This document shows, piece by piece, positions 58,901 through 64,000 of a DNA stretch of 64,000 nucleotides (the stretch's first letter is position 1; every line of letters begins with the position of its first letter). The stretch spans positions 6,161,080-6,225,079 of the forward strand of contig CM026429.1 of NCBI GenBank assembly GCA_014871385.1, in the 5' to 3' direction. The notes beneath the pieces were generated by a model, which did no database searches, had not been told where the DNA came from, and was given only the letters and a program-made list of their open reading frames with translations. Made by a program: the position numbers and the translations under genes. The DNA comes from Ceratodon purpureus (lineage: Eukaryota; Streptophyta; Bryopsida; Pseudoditrichales; Ditrichaceae).

Positions 58901-59177
58901 AATTTCCTAATATATACCTCAGCTATGAAGCATAACAGTTTAAAAAAGGGGTTGAAAAGGGAGAACAAAAACTTGAAGAGGGCAAGGCATTGAAATCGAT
59001 ATCAAGCTTACCTAAGATGGGCCACTGAACTGGACCTTTTCTTCCTCGTTGTAGAACCCACCGATCCACCAGGGCCAACACAAGGTAGGCCACGATCATA
59101 CTTAAAAAACCCCATAGCACTGTCAAACTGGTCATCCCCCGCACACACTCTGATCCCCAGGCTGGAATATCCATCAC
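55950..59177 (-). CDS. Cytochrome P450, CYP704-like (CYP86 clan)
   Basis: Seven exons (59177-59012, 58688-58513, 58193-57978, 57732-57424, 57098-56712, 56511-56311, 56132-55950) join in frame to 545 residues, a full-length P450. An N-terminal membrane anchor is present (residues 15-37, TSLTVLWGFLSMIVAYLVLA). Hallmarks are I-helix AGRDTTA (about residue 324), the ExxR motif in LETLRLYPAVPM, the PERF-type FRPERW, and the heme loop FQAGPRICLG with Cys491. FGYEIGTLKPGLPDIPFAKA, AFEITNEVTSSRFMNPFWKL and RALKIGSE are typical of CYP704, whose plant members omega-hydroxylate long-chain fatty acids, some for sporopollenin. An ER monooxygenase is expected. The exon 4/5 join gives a slightly repetitive KGDLQSP-GKGDLF that should be confirmed by cDNA. 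Exon 7 contains the whole heme-binding end. Confidence 0.92.
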
Positions 59178-60291
59178 ACAAAGTCACTCAGGAGAACTTC
59201 TACCTAAAACTCTCAGCACGTCTTCCAGATCATGCTGTGGAACTCACCAAGTTGTAGCAACTCTGAAAGACAAGCAGTTTGATGGAAGAGAAGTTACAGT
59301 ACTGCAATATGATGATCTCAAATGCGGAAGTCTGCAGGCTGCTTTATAGATATGCGTAGCTCCTAACTTTTCCGGTTCGGGCGCCTTTAGGTAGGAACGG
59401 ATCACCGTTCAATGCCGAAGCTCCTGACCCGCACCTGAATCCTGTGACCACCTTGTTCTAAATCATGACATAGAATACTGAAGTATCAAAGATCTAACAA
59501 ATTATTCTCACCAAACTCTAACGCTTGCTAGAAAAAGCGATAGTGACAGAGTCACAGATGCTACTATAAAATGCCGAAATGGGACCCAAGTCTTAATACG
59601 ATCAGGCGAAGTCACCTGCCGAATCGCCACTCAAACAGCCTTCTGACTTTCCCTGTTGCAAAATAATTACACCACTGTCTACAAGCAAAACACGTGGACT
59701 AGAGAGACAATTACAGATCAATGAGTCAACCTGATCATCCATGACTAAAGGGAGAGAGAAGTGTTTTCACGGCGTTAAAAGAATGGATGCAGCATCTCTA
59801 CGCAACTGGAGTTGGTGGAGTTGGTGATCACCATTCAAGGAGATTCAACTCCTGCTCATGAGTCGTCCCTTCACCAGATTTCCAAGCACGATCCCTGTAG
59901 ACGAAAGTCGCTTCGGAATTATCGAGCTCAAAAGAAACTTTGGCATTGAATGTGAGGTTCACTCGGCACCTGATTGTGTATGAAATGAAGGAACTGTTGC
60001 AAATGACAACCGCACTTAGTCTAGCTTTGTGAATAATGTGACCAACTAACGTTTTGTGCGGTTTCTGATGCTAGCACAATTGAAAATGACGGTGTAACAA
60101 GTTGAGAAACGTTGATGTAAAGCTAGTTGAGGAACAACCGAGGACAGTCAGGCTGTCTTATCAGCCGCATGGAAATGGTAGTCTACAGCAACCAAAGAGA
60201 AACTTGATTCACACTTGGGAAAAAAGATGCATACATTGTTCTAAGTATCACTTGATCTGGATATGTAGTGTTAAGGAGAATTGGATGTGGT
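59178..60291. other. P450 promoter and intergenic DNA
   Basis: CTTTATAGATATGC at about 59341 contains TATAAAG on the minus strand, a possible TATA box about 165 bp upstream of the P450 ATG. No other gene is seen. Confidence 0.4.
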
Positions 60292-60299
60292 ATGAAACC

Positions 60300-61175
60300 C
60301 CCAGGGTGGCAACTCCTAAGGTCAAGACACCTAAAACCAATCATTTAAGAGAGTTCGCAATGATTCCTCGGGAGAAATTCTGAATGGTTATTTTTCATGG
60401 AAGGGGAAATAGAAATCATGAAGAATGCCAATTTTTTGGAAATTTTTGAAGCATTTTCTGAATTGATACAAATTTTCTAATGAACATTTTTACTTTTACA
60501 CACAACCAACATGTAGGTTTCCCTAAAACCGACCACCATGACACCAAAACTTGATCACTCTACTACCACCAAAATATTCCCATATGATTCCCTTTCTACC
60601 AATCATGCTTCATACTTTCTTCTAGATCTCCCAAGATTATAAATCTGAAAACTTGTCGGAATTGGAGAAGTCTAGTGATTGGTTTTAGGGACCCGGTCGG
60701 CTATGGGTGTCTCGACCATAGCTCCCGGTTTGCACATTATTATTTTTTCTAATGCTTATAATTGCATTACAAACAGGTTTTATGCACTTCATAGGATACC
60801 AAAAGAAAGTAGAGGATAGTAGCTTTCTACTGACACCACATTTGTTCTGATCAGACCACATTTGGGGTCTGAAATTTGGTTTTGAGAACTTATAATAAGG
60901 ATTTTTCTTATGCAGGGGTCACCGTCCAGACCCCCCAGCTTTTTTTTGGGGTTTTAAAAACTTATAATATCGTTTCACGCTTATTATATCGTATAATAAG
61001 CTTTTCCAAGCTTATCCAAGCTTACTATATCGTATAATAAGCTTTTCCAACCTTTTCCAAGCTTATTATATCGTATAATAAGCTTATTATATGTTATTAT
61101 TTTTCCATTTTCAGCTTCAATTCCCCTTCTTAAGTCGGTGACCCCTGCTTATCATACAGGAGTTGCCACCCTGGG
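60300..61175. mobile_element. hAT-like MITE with 8-bp target-site duplication
   Basis: The left end CCCAGGGTGGCAACTCCT (60300-60317) and right end AGGAGTTGCCACCCTGGG (61158-61175) are perfect 18-bp inverted repeats. Both are flanked by the direct 8-mer ATGAAACC (60292-60299 and 61176-61183). An 8-bp duplication plus CAGGG-GGCAAC-type ends is diagnostic of the hAT superfamily. The element is 876 bp with no transposase. Inside it are an inverted relative of the 30784 MITE (60512-60718) and a hairpin-prone array of TTATTATATCGTATAATAAG units (about 60961-61095), both probably nested insertions. If the ends are set at CAGGG rather than CCCAGGG, the flanks no longer match. Confidence 0.82.
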
Positions 61176-61183
61176 ATGAAACC

Positions 61184-62197
61184 TCATGAGAGAATTACCA
61201 AACTGTATCCGATCACTGTTAGGTGGCTAATTCCTCGTTCACACCTTTGGCTATTCAAGGGCTCTACTGGATACAATATTAGAAAATGAAACAAGACGAT
61301 AAATTGAGCATAGTCACTAGTTTAGTACTCCAAATGTTGAGTATCTCGGTAATATACGTACAGTCGCCTACAAGATGTTTACATAATGCTTTTTTGAGGC
61401 ATTCAAATATTTGTATATAATATACAATAAAATTGGTCCATTTTATCTTGCAAAATATCACTCAATTCTTAGCCAACCTCACTCAAGCATACCAAGTTTC
61501 AATTTCAAAAAAATATAATTCTGATTTTTGGTGGATATCATTTTTAAAGCCAATTTTTATGAATTTATTATTTATAATATATTTTATTGATAATAATTGG
61601 TGATGACTTTTTTAAATTTGATTGCAAAGATATGTAAGGAACATGAATACATACACACATCTTTTGCATTAAAAATCACCAGGAATGCTATCTTGTGAGC
61701 AGCGAGCAGGAGCAGCGAGCAGGGAGCACTGTTTTTTTTTTTCAAAATTTTTCGCTTTTTTTGATTTTTTTTCCAATTTTTTTTCGTCGCAAACTAATAC
61801 AGTGTGTATTACCGCGGAATCTTTAAAGAATCTTTAGAGAATATTTAGGTTAAATCTTTTGAAGATCCCGGGAATATTCTTTTCAGAGGAATTCATAAAG
61901 CCGAGTATAGGTAAATTACCTTAAAAAACATATTCGAATTCAAAAAACTGTAGCAACGGCTACTGAATTTAATTACACCAGTAATTTACAAAAATGGGTC
62001 ACAATACATGATGTGAGTAGATGACCATTTGCTCTATCTATACATATATACGGTCTAAGATTAATACTATATAAAATGCAGTCCAACATACACGATCATA
62101 CAGTATGCGCTACGATATCCAGGTATATCCAAGTAAAAATACCTAAACAACACACAAAATGTGAAAACAGGCCTACAAATGATCTAGAAGGTAAAAT
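61184..62197. other. AT-rich intergenic DNA
   Basis: No gene seen. A short GAGCAGCGAGCAGG duplication is at about 61697-61725, followed by T-rich runs. Confidence 0.45.
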
Positions 62198-62797
62198 CTA
62201 GAAGTGATAACCACGCATGTGAAGACCCTCACTATCAGAGGTTTCACTCTCTCCCAGGTAAATGGGCATATCCTCAGTATCGCCCCAACCATTGGACTCA
62301 TACGAGGCTCCTTCATCATCAGAGGAAGCTCCATTGTAAAAAAGGCGCTCCTCTGGTGCTGGAGGGTGGTACCTGTAGTCAATCTGGCCGCCAAAGAACT
62401 CCTCTAAACCGTCGGAGTGGTAGCCATCACCAGGAGAATAGTCATCACCAGGGGCGCCATGAACATCCAGCCCCCAGGGATCCTTGGGCTTCGAATCTCC
62501 ATGGTCTGAGTGGGGAACCTCAACACAGATGTTGGTGTTCCCCACTTCAACCACCTGGATGGTGAGTTCATCGTCGCAGCCTCCAATGTCAATTCCTGCC
62601 TCACGAAGATAGTCCAAAGCTGCGACTGGCTTACGGACTAGAGGTGCCTCTGGATGCACCTCCGTAGCCTCCTCTCCGTTCTCTGGCATTGATAAAGGGG
62701 TCTTCAAAGGAGTGCGATCCGATGCAACGCCTGGGAGGAGTTCCAGAGCCCATCCAGACTCAAAAAGCCTCCTCCTTTGAGCCCGTGTGAGCACCAT
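62198..62797 (-). CDS. Acidic 199-residue protein, function unknown
   Basis: One coding exon begins with ATG at 62797, 6 nt after an acceptor (TTTTTTCCACAG), so a 5'-UTR intron is likely. The N-terminus is basic (MVLTRAQRRRLFESGWALEL LPG), the middle is regular (REAGIDIGGCDDELTIQVVE), and the last 100 residues are very rich in Asp, Glu, Gly, Ser and Tyr (FYNGASSDDEGASYESNG), ending MRGYHF. I see no known domain. The acidic C-terminus suggests a nuclear or chromatin-associated role, but that is a guess. Upstream there is a 5'-UTR exon (about 63655-63630, donor AAG/GTTAGT), a repeat-filled intron, a TATA box and a palindrome, so it looks like a real transcription unit, though a mobile-element origin is possible. 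Confidence 0.55.
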   Translation of the reverse strand: MVLTRAQRRRLFESGWALELLPGVASDRTPLKTPLSMPENGEEATEVHPEAPLVRKPVAALDYLREAGIDIGGCDDELTIQVVEVGNTNICVEVPHSDHGDSKPKDPWGLDVHGAPGDDYSPGDGYHSDGLEEFFGGQIDYRYHPPAPEERLFYNGASSDDEGASYESNGWGDTEDMPIYLGESETSDSEGLHMRGYHF

Positions 62798-63019
62798 GTT
62801 GGGCTGTGGAAAAAATCTACAAGTCAAAACAAAGAATTCAATAAGTTCAAAGTGGTGTATATTAGTTCACAATAAATATTTACAGAATGACATTGAAGAA
62901 ACGCTTTGAGACTGTTGACTCAAAGAGATAAGTAGAGAACAAGTTTAGACTCACGTTGATAGAGGATTCGTGAGTTTCACAAGTAGAAGACAAAAAAACT
63001 GCGCATAAAAACAAAGTGA

Positions 63020-63545
63020 CTATCAGTAAACCTGAAACCCAAAACTAAGACAATCGGAAATTAGCAAAAATCAGAAACAATGCAATCTTCAGTAAACATC
63101 AAGCATCGTAACCCAAAACTAGCACAGTCGGAAATTAGCAAAACCCGAAACTAATACAATTGAAAACCAACACATTACAACCCAAAACTAACACATGACA
63201 ACCCGAAACTTACTGATTTCGAAACCAACTAACAAACACCATATAAACATAAACTAACATAGTCGGAAATTAACAAAACCCGAAACTAACACAATTGAAA
63301 ATCAACACATTACAACCCAAAACTAACACATGACAACCCGAAACTTATAGATTCCGAAACTAACTAATAAACACCATATAAACATAAACTATCATAGTCG
63401 GAAATTAGCAAAACCCGAAACTAACACAATTGAAAATCAACACATTACAACCCAAAACTAACACATGACAACTCGAAACTTACAGATTCCGAAACTAACT
63501 ACCACGAAAATTAGCAAAATCCGAAACTAGCAAAACCCGATACCA
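63020..63545. repeat. 135-bp tandem repeat in the 5'-UTR intron of the acidic gene
   Basis: ACAATTGAAAA occurs at 63156, 63291 and 63426, exactly 135 bp apart, with phrases GTCGGAAATTAGCAAAACCC and AACATAAACTA recurring in step. About three near-full copies are present plus degraded edges. Confidence 0.88.
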
Positions 63546-63683
63546 AGATAAAAAGAAAAACAAACCCGAAACTAACACAAACTTTAAAACTAACTAAAAA
63601 CTAACACAAAACAATAAGAAGTTACTAACCTTGAAGGTTAGAACTTGAGAAAGAGAGGGAGAGAGGAGAGCCGCACTCTCCCT

Positions 63684-63689
63684 CTTATA
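63684..63689 (-). promoter_or_regulatory. TATA box for the acidic-protein gene
   Basis: CACTATAAG on the minus strand, about 30 bp before a likely transcript start and a 5'-UTR splice donor at 63629-63628. Confidence 0.55.
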
Positions 63690-63692
63690 GTG

Positions 63693-63710
63693 GCTCTCGG
63701 ATCCGAGAGC
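63693..63710. promoter_or_regulatory. 18-bp perfect palindrome upstream of the TATA box
   Basis: GCTCTCGGATCCGAGAGC is self-complementary. A related but imperfect site, GTGTCTCAAATCCGAGACAC, lies at about 63779-63798. Two dyads next to a TATA box suggest a binding site for a dimeric factor; this is inference. Confidence 0.45.
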
Positions 63711-63811
63711 GAGTGTAGAGGGGGGGGAGAATGCGGCTCTCCCTTTAAGGTATGAGCAGGGTTAGGGCAAAGAGAGAGGTGTCTCAAATCCGAGACACGT
63801 ATTCAGGGGGG

Positions 63812-63813
63812 TA

Positions 63814-63862
<49 letters not shown>

Positions 63863-63938
63863 TGAGAGAGAGAGCGAGAGCGAGAGAGAGAGCGAGAGAG
63901 AGCGAGAGCGAGAGAGAGAGCGAGAGAGAGCGAGAGAG

Positions 63939-64000
<62 letters not shown>
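63812..64000. repeat. GA dinucleotide tract, running off the right edge
   Basis: GA repeats with interspersed GC (GAGCGAGA) from about 63812 to the end of the window. Pure GA resumes from about 63943. Confidence 0.95.

Noticed and set aside
62356-62565. Plus-strand frames over the acidic gene
   Set aside because: Shadows of the minus-strand coding exon.
63020-63545. CRISPR-like array
   Set aside because: The 135-bp unit is a simple tandem repeat without short repeats and unique spacers, and this is eukaryotic DNA.

Overview
This window is nuclear DNA of a land plant, most likely a bryophyte (moss or liverwort). Genes are split by many short GT-AG introns, and organellar-type and plant-only families are present: a Ycf20-like plastid protein, a FAP2-type chalcone-isomerase-like protein, a dirigent protein, a plant GDSL lipase and a CYP704/CYP86-clan P450. 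Gene islands are separated by AT-rich, repeat-filled DNA. The bryophyte assignment is inferred from the overall character of the proteins and was not tested by a search.

Layout. At 0-9.8 kb there is the 5' part of a glucosidase-II-beta-like gene (minus strand, running off the left edge). Next come two direct copies of a 1.1-kb repeat (1485-2580 and 6392-7560) that bracket a NOL6/Nrap fragment (minus) and a truncated gene of unknown function (plus). A repeat-rich AT tract with a MITE candidate follows. At 9.8-21.7 kb lie a GGGAACAAGA minisatellite, the 25-exon RPN1 proteasome gene (10553-19033), a tiny three-exon QCR9 gene (19775-20209) and a Ycf20/NPQ7-like gene. At 24.3-30 kb are a long intronless protein kinase and a five-exon GDSL esterase on the opposite strand. 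At 30-37.3 kb are a MITE with 25-bp inverted ends, a tRNA-Ala(CGC), a dirigent gene and a four-TM protein preceded by three diverged tandem copies of its upstream region. At 37.3-44.8 kb is gene-poor AT-rich DNA with a decayed TE-like ORF and a non-autonomous element with TTAA target sites and CCCCTAAACGG ends (piggyBac-like). At 45.2-50.1 kb are a small Cys-rich protein and a ten-exon FAP2-like gene. At 50.8-59.2 kb are two small Cys-rich ORFs and a seven-exon P450, all on the minus strand. At 60.3-61.2 kb is a hAT-like MITE with an 8-bp target duplication. At 62.2-64 kb is an acidic protein gene whose 5'-UTR intron carries 135-bp tandem repeats, ending in a long GA tract.

The genes do not form one pathway. 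They are independent housekeeping genes (proteasome, respiratory complex III, plastid) and cell-wall or specialised-metabolism genes (GDSL, dirigent, P450). The most notable features are the mobile and repeat structures: the piggyBac-like and hAT-like elements, the gene fragments between direct repeats, and the telobox-bearing ladder in RPN1 intron 1.
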